From Chryseobacterium ureilyticum (GTDB taxonomy: Bacteria; Bacteroidota; Bacteroidia; Flavobacteriales; Weeksellaceae): a stretch of DNA of 64,000 bases. This document shows positions 1 through 9,141 of the stretch, piece by piece. The stretch is from assembly GCF_900156735.1 (NCBI RefSeq), contig NZ_FTOL01000005.1:62001-126000 (forward strand), in the 5' to 3' direction. The first letter of the stretch is position 1. Each line of letters begins with the position of its first letter. Made by a program: the position numbers and the translations under genes. A model generated the notes under the pieces. It was not told where the DNA came from, ran no database searches, and saw only the letters and a list, made by a program, of their open reading frames with translations.

Positions 1-162
1 GCAGCTTCCAAAATTGTAAAACATTCGCTACGTAAAGACGATCATGCAGTAGGAAATTTTTCAGCAATTCTGAAGGTTGCTCCTAAAATCAGTCTTCCTG
101 ATATTGCAGTTTCTATTATTTGTGGAGTGAAATCTTTTCTCCATCTTCTCCAGTTGTACTAG
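1..162 (+). CDS. C-terminal fragment of an unidentified protein
   Basis: An open frame runs from the left edge to a TAG at 160-162. It encodes about 53 residues, ending in a hydrophobic, leucine-rich tail (VSIICGVKSFLHLLQLY). The start lies outside the window. It is on the same strand as the RND efflux operon and ends 59 bp before it, so it could be an upstream regulator or an unrelated neighbour. I do not recognise the family from this fragment. Confidence 0.5.
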   Translation, partial: AASKIVKHSLRKDDHAVGNFSAILKVAPKISLPDIAVSIICGVKSFLHLLQLY

Positions 163-221
163 TTTAAGTTATTGAAATTCAGATTATTTTAACGAAATTT
201 TTATAACTTAAACATCTATAA

Positions 222-1310
222 ATGTATTTTAAAAACGTAATAATTTGCAGTTTTGCAATATTATTCGCTGTGTCATGCAGTAAAGACAAGAAAAAGAGCA
301 ATCAGAATGATAAAGAAGTTCCCGTACTGGAAATCAAGGAAAAAGATACCCTTGTAAGCAATCAGTTTGTAACTGATATCCAGGCAAAGAAGAACGTTGA
401 GATGCGTTCCAGAATCGGTGGGATCATACAGCATATCTATGTGAATGAAGGACAGTTTGTACAACAGGGACAGCCTTTGTTTAAGATCAATGACGCTGAA
501 TTGCAGATGGAGCTTTTGAAGGCAAATGCAACTTTAAAACAAACAGAAGCAGACGTTCGTATTGCAGAAGTAGAATTGAAACAGATTCAAAGTTTACATG
601 CTAAAAAGTTTGTGGCAAACAACGAGCTTGAAATGGTAAAAGCTAAGCTTTCGTCTGCAAAAGCCAAGCATGCCTTCTCTGATGCAGAAAGAAGAACTGT
701 ACTTCAGAAAATAAATTTCACAAAGATTACCGCACCTTTTGATGGGGTGATAGACGTTATTCCTCACAAAGACGGAAGTTTGGTAGAGAATGGAACTTTG
801 TTGACTACACTGTCACAGCTTAATGAGGTTTACGCTTACTTTTCAATTCCTGAAAATCTTTACTTTGAACTTCTAGCCAATGATAAAATCGGAAGCCACC
901 AAAAAATTGAACTAACCTTACCGAATGGGGTAAATTATCAGTTTAACGGAGCTTTAAAAACGGCAGAAGGAGAAATAGACAGAACTACAGGTTCCATTCG
1001 TTATAAAGTGCTTTTCCCGAACCCGGATCATTTGATCAAGCATGGTACTTCCGGAAAACTTATCATTTCTGAAAATCAGGATAACGCCATTCTTATTCCT
1101 CAGAAATCTACATTCTCTATTCAGGATAAAACCTATGTTTTTGTAGTGGATAAGCAGAATAAAGTGAAAATGACCAATATCAAGATCGGAAATACATTAA
1201 GGGATTCTTATATGGTGGAAAGCGGTCTTAAAAAAGGAGATTTAATCATTTATGAAGGTACCCAGTCCTTAAAGGATGGTGATATTATCAAAATCAAAAA
1301 GAAGTATTAA
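222..1310 (+). CDS. RND efflux periplasmic adaptor (membrane fusion) lipoprotein
   Basis: This is the periplasmic adaptor of a tripartite multidrug-type efflux pump, linking the inner-membrane RND pump to the outer-membrane channel. The 362-aa product begins with a lipoprotein signal (hydrophobic segment, then lipobox AVSC, Cys at about residue 19). It continues with the usual biotinyl-lipoyl half (VEMRSRIGGIIQHIYVNEGQ), a helical hairpin (about 100-160), the second lipoyl half (ITAPFDGVIDVIP) and beta-barrel/membrane-proximal segments ending in GLKKGDLIIYEGTQSLKDG. It is followed after 28 bp by the pump and then the channel, which confirms the role. The substrate cannot be told from sequence. 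Length and domain order are normal for the HlyD/AcrA family. Confidence 0.93.
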   Translation: MYFKNVIICSFAILFAVSCSKDKKKSNQNDKEVPVLEIKEKDTLVSNQFVTDIQAKKNVEMRSRIGGIIQHIYVNEGQFVQQGQPLFKINDAELQMELLKANATLKQTEADVRIAEVELKQIQSLHAKKFVANNELEMVKAKLSSAKAKHAFSDAERRTVLQKINFTKITAPFDGVIDVIPHKDGSLVENGTLLTTLSQLNEVYAYFSIPENLYFELLANDKIGSHQKIELTLPNGVNYQFNGALKTAEGEIDRTTGSIRYKVLFPNPDHLIKHGTSGKLIISENQDNAILIPQKSTFSIQDKTYVFVVDKQNKVKMTNIKIGNTLRDSYMVESGLKKGDLIIYEGTQSLKDGDIIKIKKKY

Positions 1311-1338
1311 CCTTTCATAATCTTTAAATCAACTTACT

Positions 1339-4300
1339 ATGGTAGAAATGTTTATAAGACGAAAGGTTCTTTCGTTGGTTATTTCCATATTATTTGTATT
1401 GCTGGGAATCATGGCGTTATTAAAGATGCCTATTACACAGTTCCCGGACATTGTACCGCCTTCTGTAACGGTAACAGCAAAATATACGGGTGCAAATGCC
1501 GAAGTATCCGCCAATGCGGTGGCTCTTCCTTTAGAGCGTGCTATTAACGGAGTTCCGGGGATGACGTATATGTCTACGGTAACATCTAATGACGGGCTTA
1601 CCCTTATCCAGGTTTTCTTTGAAGTAGGAACAGATCCGGATGTGGCAGCTGTAAACGTACAGAACAGGGTAACAACCATTCTTGATGAACTTCCTGAAGA
1701 GGTAATCCGCGCAGGGGTAACCACTGAAAAAGAGGTAAACAGTATGCTGATGTACCTGAATATTACCAGTACAGACCCAAGTCAGGATGAGCAGTTTATT
1801 TACAACTTCACGGATATTAATGTACTTCAGGAGCTGAAACGTATTGATGGAGTAGGACGTGCCGAGATTATGGGACAAAAAGAATACTCGATGAGGGTAT
1901 GGCTTGATCCTCAGAAAATGGCAGCATACAGTATTTCAGCAGATGAAGTGATCACTTCGTTACAAAAGCAGAATATTTCCGCAGCTCCCGGAAAAGTGGG
2001 TGAAACGTCTGGAAAAACGTCCAGCCAGCTTCAATATGTTATTAAATATAAAGGTAAATTTTTTGAACCTAAACAATATGAAGAAGTTCCTATCAGATCT
2101 GATGTAAACGGAACAATTTTAAAATTGAAAGATATTGCCAAGGTCGAATTCGGGGCAATGAACTACGGAATGGTTTCCAAAACAGACGGAAGACCTTCTG
2201 CATCTATTATGATGAAACAACGTCCTGGCTCCAATGCATCCGAAGTAATCGAAAGTGTAAAAGCTAAAATGGATGAACTGAAAGTGACATCTTTCCCTCC
2301 CGGAATGGAATATAACATGGCTTATGACGTTTCCAGATTCCTTGATGCGTCTATCAGTGCGGTATTGACCACACTTATTGAAGCCTTTATTCTTGTGGGA
2401 ATTGTGGTGTTTATTTTCCTTCAGGACTGGCGTTCCACTCTTATTCCTGTATTGGCGGTTCCTGTAGCATTAGTAGGAACATTTGCCTTTATGAATATGC
2501 TTGATTTCTCGGTAAATCTACTGACTTTGTTTGCCTTGGTACTTGCCATCGGAATTGTGGTGGATAATGCTATTGTTGTTGTAGAAGCCGTTCACGTAAA
2601 AATGGAAGAAGGTATGAATGCAATGGACGCCACCATCAGTGCTACGAAAGAAATTGCAGGTGCGGTAGTGGCTATTACAATTGTAATGTCTGCTGTATTT
2701 ATTCCTGTAGCGTTCCTTGATGGTCCGGTGGGAGTATTTTACCGTCAGTTTTCATTAACGCTTGCAATCAGTATTGTGATTTCAGGGGTGAATGCATTAA
2801 CGCTTACTCCGGCATTGTGTGCGATTATTTTAAAACCACATGATCACAATAAAAAGAAAACGATCATTGACAGAGCTTTCCAAAGTTTTAATACCGGTTT
2901 TGAAAGACTGACGAATGGTTATGTAGGAATCTTATCAAAATTCGCTACAAGAACTACTGTAACTTTTGGATTACTGTTTCTGTTTGTGGGATTAACGTTT
3001 GTTACAAGTAAGTTTTTACCAACAGGATTTATTCCTATGGAAGACCAGGGAATGGTATATGTAAGCGTTACCACGCCTCAGGGAGCAACGGTAGAAAGAA
3101 CAGAGAAAGTATTAGATGAAGTGACCGTAATTGCTAAAAAAATAGAAGGTGTAGAGAATGTAACCACCCTTGCCGGATACAGCATTGTAACGGAAATCGC
3201 AGGTTCATCCTACGGTATGGCAATGATTAACCTTAAAGACTGGAAACAAAGATCCATTTCAGTAAATGATCTGATCACAGAACTTTCAGAGAAAACAAAA
3301 GGAATTGCAGACGCTCAGATAGAAATTTTTGCTCCGCCAACAGTTCCAGGTTTCGGAAATACAAGTGGGTTTGAATTACGTTTGCTGGACAGAACCGGAG
3401 GAACCATCGAAAATACTGATAAAATCACGAAAGACTTTGTCAAAAAACTGAATGAAGCTCCAGAGTTGCAGAACAGTTTTACCAGCTTTGATGCTACTTT
3501 CCCGCAATACATGATCAATGTAGACTATGATATGGCGGCAAAGAAAGGAATTTCTGTAGATAATGCCATGTCAACATTGCAAACCATGCTAGGTTCATAT
3601 TACGCGACCAATTTTATCCGTTTCAGTCAGATGTATAAAGTAATGGTTCAGGCAAGCCCTGAGCACAGAGACACTCCTGAAAGTATCCTTAATTTATACC
3701 TTAAAAATGATAAAGGTGAAATGGTTCCGTTCTCCACGTTTATTACGATTGAAAAAGTATACGGACCGGAGGTACTTACGAGATATAATATGTATATGTC
3801 AGCAATGATCAATGGTGAACCGGCAGATGGTTACAGTTCTGGTGATGCCATTGCAGCTGTAGAACGTGTCGCTAAAGAAACACTGCCAAGAGGTTTTGAT
3901 ATCGAATGGTCGGGAATGACAAGAGAAGAAATCCTGTCAGGAAACCAGACTGTTTATATCTTCCTGATCTGTTTATTATTCGTTTACCTTCTATTGGCTG
4001 CCCAATATGAAAGTTTCCTTCTTCCTTTGCCAGTATTATTAAGCCTTCCGACGGGAATTTTCGGGTCTTATATTGCATTGGTACTCGCAGGATTGGATAA
4101 TAATATTTACGCACAGGTTGCTTTAGTTATGTTGATCGGACTTCTTGCGAAAAATGCCATCCTGATTGTAGAATTTGCCGTAGCTAGAAATAAACAGGGA
4201 TATGACATTATTCCTGCCGCTATCGAAGGAGCAAGACAACGTTTGAGACCTATCCTGATGACTTCCTTTGCCTTTGTAGCAGGACTTATTCCGTTGTGTA

Positions 4301-4461
4301 TTGCCTCTGGAGCAGGTGCTATTGGTAACCGTTCCATTGGTACAGCGGCTGCAGGAGGAATGTTAATCGGAACAATCTTCGGATTGGTAGTGATTCCTGG
4401 GTTATATATATTCTTTGCAAAACTTGAAAATAAGAAGAAAGATGAAAAGATTAAATCATAG
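1339..4461 (+). CDS. RND efflux pump, inner-membrane permease (HAE1/AcrB family)
   Basis: Proton-driven drug/solute exporter of the inner membrane, 1040 aa, full length for AcrB-type pumps. An N-terminal membrane helix follows MVEMFIRRKVLS, and there are two large periplasmic loops and twelve predicted helices. The proton-relay residues are mostly present: the helix-4 motif reads VVDNAIVVVE (Asp at about residue 409, followed by Asn where AcrB has a second Asp), and the helix-10 Lys is seen in LIGLLAKNAILIVEFA at about 938. The Asp-to-Asn change occurs in other Bacteroidota pumps as far as I recall, so I do not read it as inactivation. It is the second gene of the operon; the outer-membrane channel gene begins inside its 3' end. 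Confidence 0.95.
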   Translation: MVEMFIRRKVLSLVISILFVLLGIMALLKMPITQFPDIVPPSVTVTAKYTGANAEVSANAVALPLERAINGVPGMTYMSTVTSNDGLTLIQVFFEVGTDPDVAAVNVQNRVTTILDELPEEVIRAGVTTEKEVNSMLMYLNITSTDPSQDEQFIYNFTDINVLQELKRIDGVGRAEIMGQKEYSMRVWLDPQKMAAYSISADEVITSLQKQNISAAPGKVGETSGKTSSQLQYVIKYKGKFFEPKQYEEVPIRSDVNGTILKLKDIAKVEFGAMNYGMVSKTDGRPSASIMMKQRPGSNASEVIESVKAKMDELKVTSFPPGMEYNMAYDVSRFLDASISAVLTTLIEAFILVGIVVFIFLQDWRSTLIPVLAVPVALVGTFAFMNMLDFSVNLLTLFALVLAIGIVVDNAIVVVEAVHVKMEEGMNAMDATISATKEIAGAVVAITIVMSAVFIPVAFLDGPVGVFYRQFSLTLAISIVISGVNALTLTPALCAIILKPHDHNKKKTIIDRAFQSFNTGFERLTNGYVGILSKFATRTTVTFGLLFLFVGLTFVTSKFLPTGFIPMEDQGMVYVSVTTPQGATVERTEKVLDEVTVIAKKIEGVENVTTLAGYSIVTEIAGSSYGMAMINLKDWKQRSISVNDLITELSEKTKGIADAQIEIFAPPTVPGFGNTSGFELRLLDRTGGTIENTDKITKDFVKKLNEAPELQNSFTSFDATFPQYMINVDYDMAAKKGISVDNAMSTLQTMLGSYYATNFIRFSQMYKVMVQASPEHRDTPESILNLYLKNDKGEMVPFSTFITIEKVYGPEVLTRYNMYMSAMINGEPADGYSSGDAIAAVERVAKETLPRGFDIEWSGMTREEILSGNQTVYIFLICLLFVYLLLAAQYESFLLPLPVLLSLPTGIFGSYIALVLAGLDNNIYAQVALVMLIGLLAKNAILIVEFAVARNKQGYDIIPAAIEGARQRLRPILMTSFAFVAGLIPLCIASGAGAIGNRSIGTAAAGGMLIGTIFGLVVIPGLYIFFAKLENKKKDEKIKS

Positions 4462-5884
4462 AAATATATTATACGGAATAGCAGTATTAAGCTTAGTTTC
4501 ATGTGCTGTTCCAAAAGTTGCAGATATCAAAAAAGCCCAGGAATTACCAGAAGTTCCAGCTAAAAATGCAAACTCAGAAGAATTTAAGCAATTGAATCTG
4601 AAAGGCTACTTTACAGACACTCATTTACTGGAACTATTTGATAAAGTAGTACAGGCTAATCCTGATTTTCAGATTGCCCAGCAAAGAGTAGAAATTGCCA
4701 ACAGCTTTTTACAGCGTTCAAAGATGGATCTCTTACCATCCCTTGAAGTAGGTGCAGAAGCTAGCGGAAACCGATACGGAAAATATACAATGGAAGGCGT
4801 AGGGAATTATGATACCAATCTTTCTCCAAATATTACCGAAGAACAGAAGATTAATCGAGATTTCACACCGAATTATTGGCTGGGAGCAAGAAGCAGCTGG
4901 GAAATTGATGCCTGGGGAAAGCTTAAAAATAAAAAAATTGCAGCCCAGAAAAAGTTTCTAGCTTCTACAGAAGGGCTGAGGTTACTTCAGGTAGAACTTT
5001 TCACAGATATTGCCAATCTGTATTATCAATTGGTAACATTGGATAACCGTCTTGAGATTTATCAGAAAAACTACAACCTTCAGCAAAGAGCCTTTGAAAT
5101 TGTATTGGCTCAGCGTGAAGTAGGAAAAGCAACAGAATTAGCAGTACAACAGTTTAAAGCTCAGAATAATAACTGGCTTGCAGAAATAGAACATATTAAA
5201 GTAGAGATCGTTACCGTTGAACAGGCAATTACAACCTTAACAGGAAGCTATGGTGGAGATGTGAAACGTGGAAAAATACTGATGCCTACCAATATGGATG
5301 TTTTAAACAAAACCATTAATGTAGAAGCGGTCATTCACTCAAGACCGGATGTAGCCGCAAACTATTACGTACTGGAAGCCTCACAAGCAGATGCCAAGGC
5401 TGCAAGAGCTGCTTTCTATCCAAAGATTGATCTCGGTGTAGGTATCGGGATGAATTCTTTCTCCGTAGAAACACTTTTCAAACCAAGCTCACTGGCTGGG
5501 CAGCTATTGGGAGGGTTAATGGTTCCTGTTTTTAATAAAGGACAATTGAAATATGAGTTTAATGTAGCAAGTAAAGAACAGGAAATTGCTTTTTTGAACT
5601 ATCAGAAAAGTATTACCACGGCTTTCAACGAGCTTCAGTCTATTTTAAAACAAACGAAGATCTATGAAAGGGTTTTAAAATTAAAATCAGAAGAAGTTGG
5701 CTTCCTGGATCGTGGGGTAGAAGTTTCCAATGACCTCTATCTTACAGGATATGCCAATTATTTTGAACTGATCAATTCCCAGAAAAGTAAACTGACCGCA
5801 GAACTGGATCTTCTGCAATTTCAACATCAGAACACCAGAAATAATGTTTTGCTGTTTAAAGCTTTGGGCGGAAAGCTAGACTAG
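4442..5884 (+). CDS. Outer-membrane efflux channel lipoprotein (TolC/OprM/NodT family)
   Basis: Outer-membrane exit duct of the same efflux system, 480 aa. I chose the ATG at 4442 because the longer reading uses a TTG at 4415 and adds a charged extension before an otherwise perfect lipoprotein signal (MKRLNHRNILYGIAVLSLVSC, acylated Cys at about 21). The chosen start overlaps the pump gene by 20 nt, consistent with translational coupling. The body shows the two OEP repeats: helical segments with FQIAQQRVEIANSFLQRSKMDLLPSLEV and the second-repeat counterpart LEASQADAKAARAAFYPKIDLGVGIG. Two hairpins that could end the operon follow at 6008 and 6057. Confidence 0.93.
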   Translation: MKRLNHRNILYGIAVLSLVSCAVPKVADIKKAQELPEVPAKNANSEEFKQLNLKGYFTDTHLLELFDKVVQANPDFQIAQQRVEIANSFLQRSKMDLLPSLEVGAEASGNRYGKYTMEGVGNYDTNLSPNITEEQKINRDFTPNYWLGARSSWEIDAWGKLKNKKIAAQKKFLASTEGLRLLQVELFTDIANLYYQLVTLDNRLEIYQKNYNLQQRAFEIVLAQREVGKATELAVQQFKAQNNNWLAEIEHIKVEIVTVEQAITTLTGSYGGDVKRGKILMPTNMDVLNKTINVEAVIHSRPDVAANYYVLEASQADAKAARAAFYPKIDLGVGIGMNSFSVETLFKPSSLAGQLLGGLMVPVFNKGQLKYEFNVASKEQEIAFLNYQKSITTAFNELQSILKQTKIYERVLKLKSEEVGFLDRGVEVSNDLYLTGYANYFELINSQKSKLTAELDLLQFQHQNTRNNVLLFKALGGKLD

Positions 5885-6007
5885 ATCATTAAAATATAAA
5901 GTCATTAAGGATAGTGGTTGCAAACCAAATGTGAAGCAATCTCAATTTATTTTGAAGCTGTCCTTAATGTTCTTTAAACTTTTAAAATTAAGAATATAAT
6001 AATACTC

Positions 6008-6036
6008 TTTTTCGGTTTTAGAAACCGACCATTTTT
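6008..6036 (+). terminator. Probable terminator of the RND operon
   Basis: A short perfect stem CGGTTT/AAACCG (6013-6018 with 6022-6027) is followed after a few bases by a T-rich run. It lies about 125 bp after the channel gene. Confidence 0.5.
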
Positions 6037-6056
6037 ATTTTTTACGATGTATGAAG

Positions 6057-6084
6057 AAAGCCACCTGAAAAGGTGGCTTTTATT
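6057..6084. terminator. Bidirectional terminator between convergent genes
   Basis: Perfect 10-bp stem AAAGCCACCT / AGGTGGCTTT with a GAAA loop and T-runs on either side. It sits between the efflux operon and the convergent cold-shock gene and can serve both. Confidence 0.85.
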
Positions 6085-6102
6085 ATATAAAGTCGTTTAT
6101 TA

Positions 6103-6531
6103 TTATTTGACTATTTGAATCTCAACTGCTGAAAATCCTTTTGGAGACTTTTCTTTTTCGAAAGATACTTTGTTTCCTTTTTTTACAGGTTCTACACAGT
6201 TGTTATTGTGGAAGAAGATATTTTCTTTAGAGTTATCTTCAGTAATGAAACCATATCCTTTTTCACTAAGAAAAGTAACAATTCCTGTTTTTCTTGGATC
6301 TTCCTCAATAATTGGAGCTGCCCCCAACTGAATGTCATCAAGGTTTACTTCCTGTCTTTGTTCCGGTGGAGTAGAAGTTAATCTTCCGAATTCATCTACG
6401 TACATGAAGACGTCCTCCATGTCCTTACCTTTGTTGTTGTTCGTTTTACGTTCTTCGCGTCTTAACGCTTTTTCTTTTTGCTTTTGAATTTTTTTCTTGA
6501 AATTTTCCTTTTTAGAAAAAGAATCTGCCAT
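6103..6531 (-). CDS. Cold-shock-domain nucleic-acid-binding protein with basic N-terminal extension
   Basis: Single-stranded RNA/DNA-binding protein, 142 aa, likely cytoplasmic. The C-terminal ~65 residues form a cold-shock domain with RNP1-like GYGFITED and RNP2-like NIFFHNNN motifs. The first ~35 residues are lysine/arginine rich (KKKIQKQKEKALRREERK), followed by an acidic linker. Ordinary CspA proteins are ~70 aa, so this is the two-part form seen in Bacteroidota, where the basic tail may add RNA affinity (inference). The ATG at 6531 is preceded by a long non-coding stretch with a TATATTTG box about 245 bp upstream, compatible with the long 5' leaders typical of cold-shock genes. Confidence 0.9.
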   Translation of the reverse strand: MADSFSKKENFKKKIQKQKEKALRREERKTNNNKGKDMEDVFMYVDEFGRLTSTPPEQRQEVNLDDIQLGAAPIIEEDPRKTGIVTFLSEKGYGFITEDNSKENIFFHNNNCVEPVKKGNKVSFEKEKSPKGFSAVEIQIVK

Positions 6532-6776
6532 AAATTATTTTTAGTATTTAGTTTCTATAAATTGTATTGTTCAATCCGGTCTGTCTTAGACCTTAAAGCC
6601 CGTCAATGTTTTCTGTCTTGGATTTTCCCAATCATACAGAGCTTTAAAATTCCGACAAATATTGCTCTTGGTAGAAGAATAAAAGTTAAAAATATGGCTG
6701 CTCAAAAAGCAAAGACTGAATAAATGATATTCCGGTCGTTACAGAAAACAAAGTAGTGACTTGGTTAATTAATGTA

Positions 6777-6784
6777 CAAATATA
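6777..6784 (-). promoter_or_regulatory. Candidate -7 box for the cold-shock gene
   Basis: The minus strand reads TATATTTG, a perfect match to the Bacteroidota TAnnTTTG box. If used, transcription would begin near 6770 and leave a leader of about 240 nt before the cold-shock ORF. No clear -33 TTTG is seen at the usual distance, so the call is tentative. Confidence 0.4.
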
Positions 6785-6902
6785 CAACAATAAAATGAAT
6801 AAAGCCGTTTTAAATGATTGATTATCAGAAATGGTTTTCCGAATAATACCCCGAAAACAGTGTAATTACGGACGTTAAAGCGATATTCAACAGGTTTTAA
6901 TA

Positions 6903-6930
6903 AAAAAAATCCTCAGAAAGCTGAGGATTT
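6903..6930 (-). terminator. Terminator not associated with any visible gene
   Basis: The hairpin AAATCCTCAG / CTGAGGATTT (6907-6916 with 6921-6930) is followed on the minus strand by an eight-T run. No ORF on that strand ends before it, so it may terminate a small RNA or a very short gene initiated between about 6935 and 7230. Confidence 0.6.
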
Positions 6931-7234
6931 AAAAAAAATATATTAAGATTGAAGTGGTGTGTTAATACGGGTGATGAAGTATCAAATGTTATGCCTAAAA
7001 TTCACTTAAGTTAGAAAAAGATAGAAAGTGTTTAATATAAAAAGCCTAGGTGAACCCGTATCTATCTGGAAAATAATGAGGTATTAAAACCATAGTGTTT
7101 ATATATTGTTTTATTATTTTTTGATTCCAATAAAATTATATTATGAAAATTTAAGAGAACTCCCGAAAATTTCACCATGTTGAGACGAATTTTATTATTC
7201 AACTTTGCTTTATTAACATTTAAAAATAAAACTC
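6931..7234. other. Intergenic region with a long-range inverted repeat; possible small RNA
   Basis: No convincing ORF is present. ATACGGGT (6965-6972) and ACCCGTAT (7054-7061) can pair across 81 nt, and inner segments TTCAC (about 7001) and GTGAA (about 7050) extend the fold. Together with the terminator at 6903 this could be a minus-strand structured RNA. The right end also contains the upstream region of the SDR gene. Confidence 0.3.
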
Positions 7235-7990
7235 ATGTCAACACAAGATGTAAAAGGAAAGGTTGTTTTAATTGCTGGAGGTGGTAAAAACCTTGGCGGC
7301 TTATTAAGCAGAGACTTTGCCAAAAAAGGTACAAAACTGGCAATACACTATAATAGTGAAAGCTCTAAAGCAGAAAGTGAAAAAACATTGTCGGAAGTTC
7401 AGGCATTGGGAGCTGAAGCATTCCTATTTCAGGGAGATCTGACGAAAGTTGATAATATTGCGAAGTTTTTTGATGAAACCATTTCCCGTTTTGGAGGTGT
7501 AGATATTGCCATCAATACAGTAGGAATGGTACTTAAGAAACCCTTCTCAGAAACCACAGAAGCAGAATATGACACCATGTTCAACGTAAATTCAAAATCA
7601 GCGTATTTCTTTTTGCAGGAAGCTGGAAAAAAACTGAACGATCATGGTAAGATCTGTACTATTGTTACCTCATTATTGGCTGCTTATACAGGATTATATT
7701 CTACGTATGCCGGAGCAAAAGCACCAGTAGAGCATTTTACCAGAGCTGCTTCTAAAGAATTTGGAGCAAGAGGAATATCCGTTACAGCTGTAGCGCCAGG
7801 TCCTATGGATACTCCATTCTTCTATGGACAGGAAACTGATGATGCCGTGGCTTATCACAAGTCTGCATCAGCATTGGGTGGACTTACTGATATTAAAGAT
7901 ATTGCTCCATTGGTAGAATTTCTGGTAACTGACGGTTGGTGGATCACTGGTCAGACTATTTTTGCAAATGGTGGTTATACAACCAGATAA
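7235..7990 (+). CDS. SDR family NAD(P)-dependent oxidoreductase
   Basis: Classical short-chain dehydrogenase/reductase, 251 aa, cytoplasmic. The cofactor loop near residue 15 is AGGGKNLGG, a variant of TGxxxGIG. The structural NxxG region (NTVGMV), a catalytic Ser (VTSLLA) and the YxxxK pair (YAGAK, about residues 158-162) are present, followed by SVTAVAPGPMDTPFF. The final INGG-like strand (QTIFANGGYTTR) is typical of the fold. The substrate is unknown. The gene stands alone: a terminator lies directly downstream and the convergent lgt follows. The basic region around residue 38 (HYNSES) slightly favours neither NADH nor NADPH clearly. Confidence 0.92.
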   Translation: MSTQDVKGKVVLIAGGGKNLGGLLSRDFAKKGTKLAIHYNSESSKAESEKTLSEVQALGAEAFLFQGDLTKVDNIAKFFDETISRFGGVDIAINTVGMVLKKPFSETTEAEYDTMFNVNSKSAYFFLQEAGKKLNDHGKICTIVTSLLAAYTGLYSTYAGAKAPVEHFTRAASKEFGARGISVTAVAPGPMDTPFFYGQETDDAVAYHKSASALGGLTDIKDIAPLVEFLVTDGWWITGQTIFANGGYTTR

Positions 7991-8014
7991 TTTTAAAATA
8001 ACTGCCCAAAAAAG

Positions 8015-8048
8015 AAAACTCACTGAAATACTACTTTCAGTGAGTTTT
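8015..8048. terminator. Bidirectional terminator between SDR gene and lgt
   Basis: Perfect 14-bp stem AAAACTCACTGAAA / TTTCAGTGAGTTTT with a TACTAC loop and flanking T-runs on both strands, between convergent genes. Confidence 0.92.
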
Positions 8049-8069
8049 TTATTATTAAATAAGGATAAG

Positions 8070-8906
8070 CTATGAAACTTTCATCTTCCCTTTTTCCAGA
8101 ATGCTTTTTACCATAAAAAACAGTCCCAGAATCACAAAAGGAATACTTAATAGCTGCCCCATGTTTAAACTCATTCCGTGCTCGAATTCTGCCTGATCTA
8201 CCTTCACAAACTCAATCAGAATTCTCATGATAAAGATTAAAAGGATGCTGATCCCAAAGTAAAAACCTTTTCCTATTTTGAATATATCTTTTTTATAAAT
8301 TACATAAATCAAAATAAAAATAAGTAAATAAGAGATCGCTTCGTACAACTGAGCTGGGTGTCTCGGCAGATTATCTACTTTTTCAAATATAAATGCCCAA
8401 GGAACATCTGTCGGGATTCCTATGATTTCCGAGTTCATAAGGTTCGCAAGCCTGATAAAAACACCGGCTAGAGGAAGTACAATTGCGATGGCATCCAAAA
8501 CCGTCATTAAAGGAATGGAGAATTTTCTTGAATATAACAACAGCATAATCATTAATCCTATACCGCCACCATGACTTGCAAGTCCGGCAAAACCAATAAA
8601 GTGATAGGCTCCATCCGGACCTTTCTGTATTGGTAAAAATATTTCGATAGGATGTTGAGAATAATAATCAAAGTCGTAGAAAAGACAATGTCCTAATCTG
8701 GCTCCCACTAAAATCCCGATCAGAGCATAAGAAAATAAAGCTTCGTGTGCCTGTGTGCTTAGATTTTCTTTTTTATAAATTTTTTTAAGAATATTAAGGG
8801 ATAAAATAAGTCCTGTAAGGAATAACAGCCCATAATATTTTAAAGGGAGCCCGGCAATATTAGCTATTTCGGGATCCACATTCCAATTGATGTATAATAA
8901 ATCCAT
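8070..8906 (-). CDS. lgt: Prolipoprotein diacylglyceryl transferase
   Basis: Transfers diacylglycerol from phosphatidylglycerol to the lipobox cysteine of prolipoproteins, the first step of lipoprotein maturation in the inner membrane. The 278-aa product has about seven hydrophobic segments and Lgt landmarks: LKYYGLLFLTG near the N-terminus, GARLGHCLFYD (about 75-85), HGGGIG (about 118), and RLANLMNSEIIG with PWAFIF (about 155-175), followed by RHPAQLYEA. I use the ATG at 8906; the longer reading begins with TTG at 8936 and overlaps the TATATTTG promoter box at 8934-8941. Many lipoproteins in this window, including the array family C, would be its substrates. Confidence 0.95.
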   Translation of the reverse strand: MDLLYINWNVDPEIANIAGLPLKYYGLLFLTGLILSLNILKKIYKKENLSTQAHEALFSYALIGILVGARLGHCLFYDFDYYSQHPIEIFLPIQKGPDGAYHFIGFAGLASHGGGIGLMIMLLLYSRKFSIPLMTVLDAIAIVLPLAGVFIRLANLMNSEIIGIPTDVPWAFIFEKVDNLPRHPAQLYEAISYLLIFILIYVIYKKDIFKIGKGFYFGISILLIFIMRILIEFVKVDQAEFEHGMSLNMGQLLSIPFVILGLFFMVKSILEKGKMKVS

Positions 8907-8933
8907 TGATATTGTTGTAGAATATTTTGGGTG

Positions 8934-8941
8934 CAAATATA
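8934..8941 (-). promoter_or_regulatory. -7 promoter box of lgt
   Basis: The minus strand reads TATATTTG (TAnnTTTG consensus). The predicted start site is near 8927, which leaves a ~20-nt leader and rules out the TTG start at 8936. The -33 element is weak. Confidence 0.6.
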
Positions 8942-9141
8942 TGAAAATAGGATCTTTTACTTTTAAAGGAAAATTTATAAAGTATATATTTCTGATAATA
9001 GGTGTTTTATGTGAAAATTGCTTTGGATTATGATATAATTTAAAATCATTCTTGAAGAAACATTTTATAACTTTAACCTGAGGATTGGAAAACTCCTGTT
9101 GCCTAGGAAGTTAAAATCAGATAAAAAGTTATTTTCACATT

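Noticed and set aside
1339..4461. RND pump inactivated by loss of the second helix-4 Asp (VDN instead of VDD)
   Set aside because: One Asp and the helix-10 Lys are present and, as I recall, VDN occurs in other Bacteroidota HAE1 pumps; the operon is intact.
6478..6723. Plus-strand ORF of 81 aa overlapping the cold-shock gene start
   Set aside because: Antisense to the cold-shock gene and its leader, no promoter or family resemblance.
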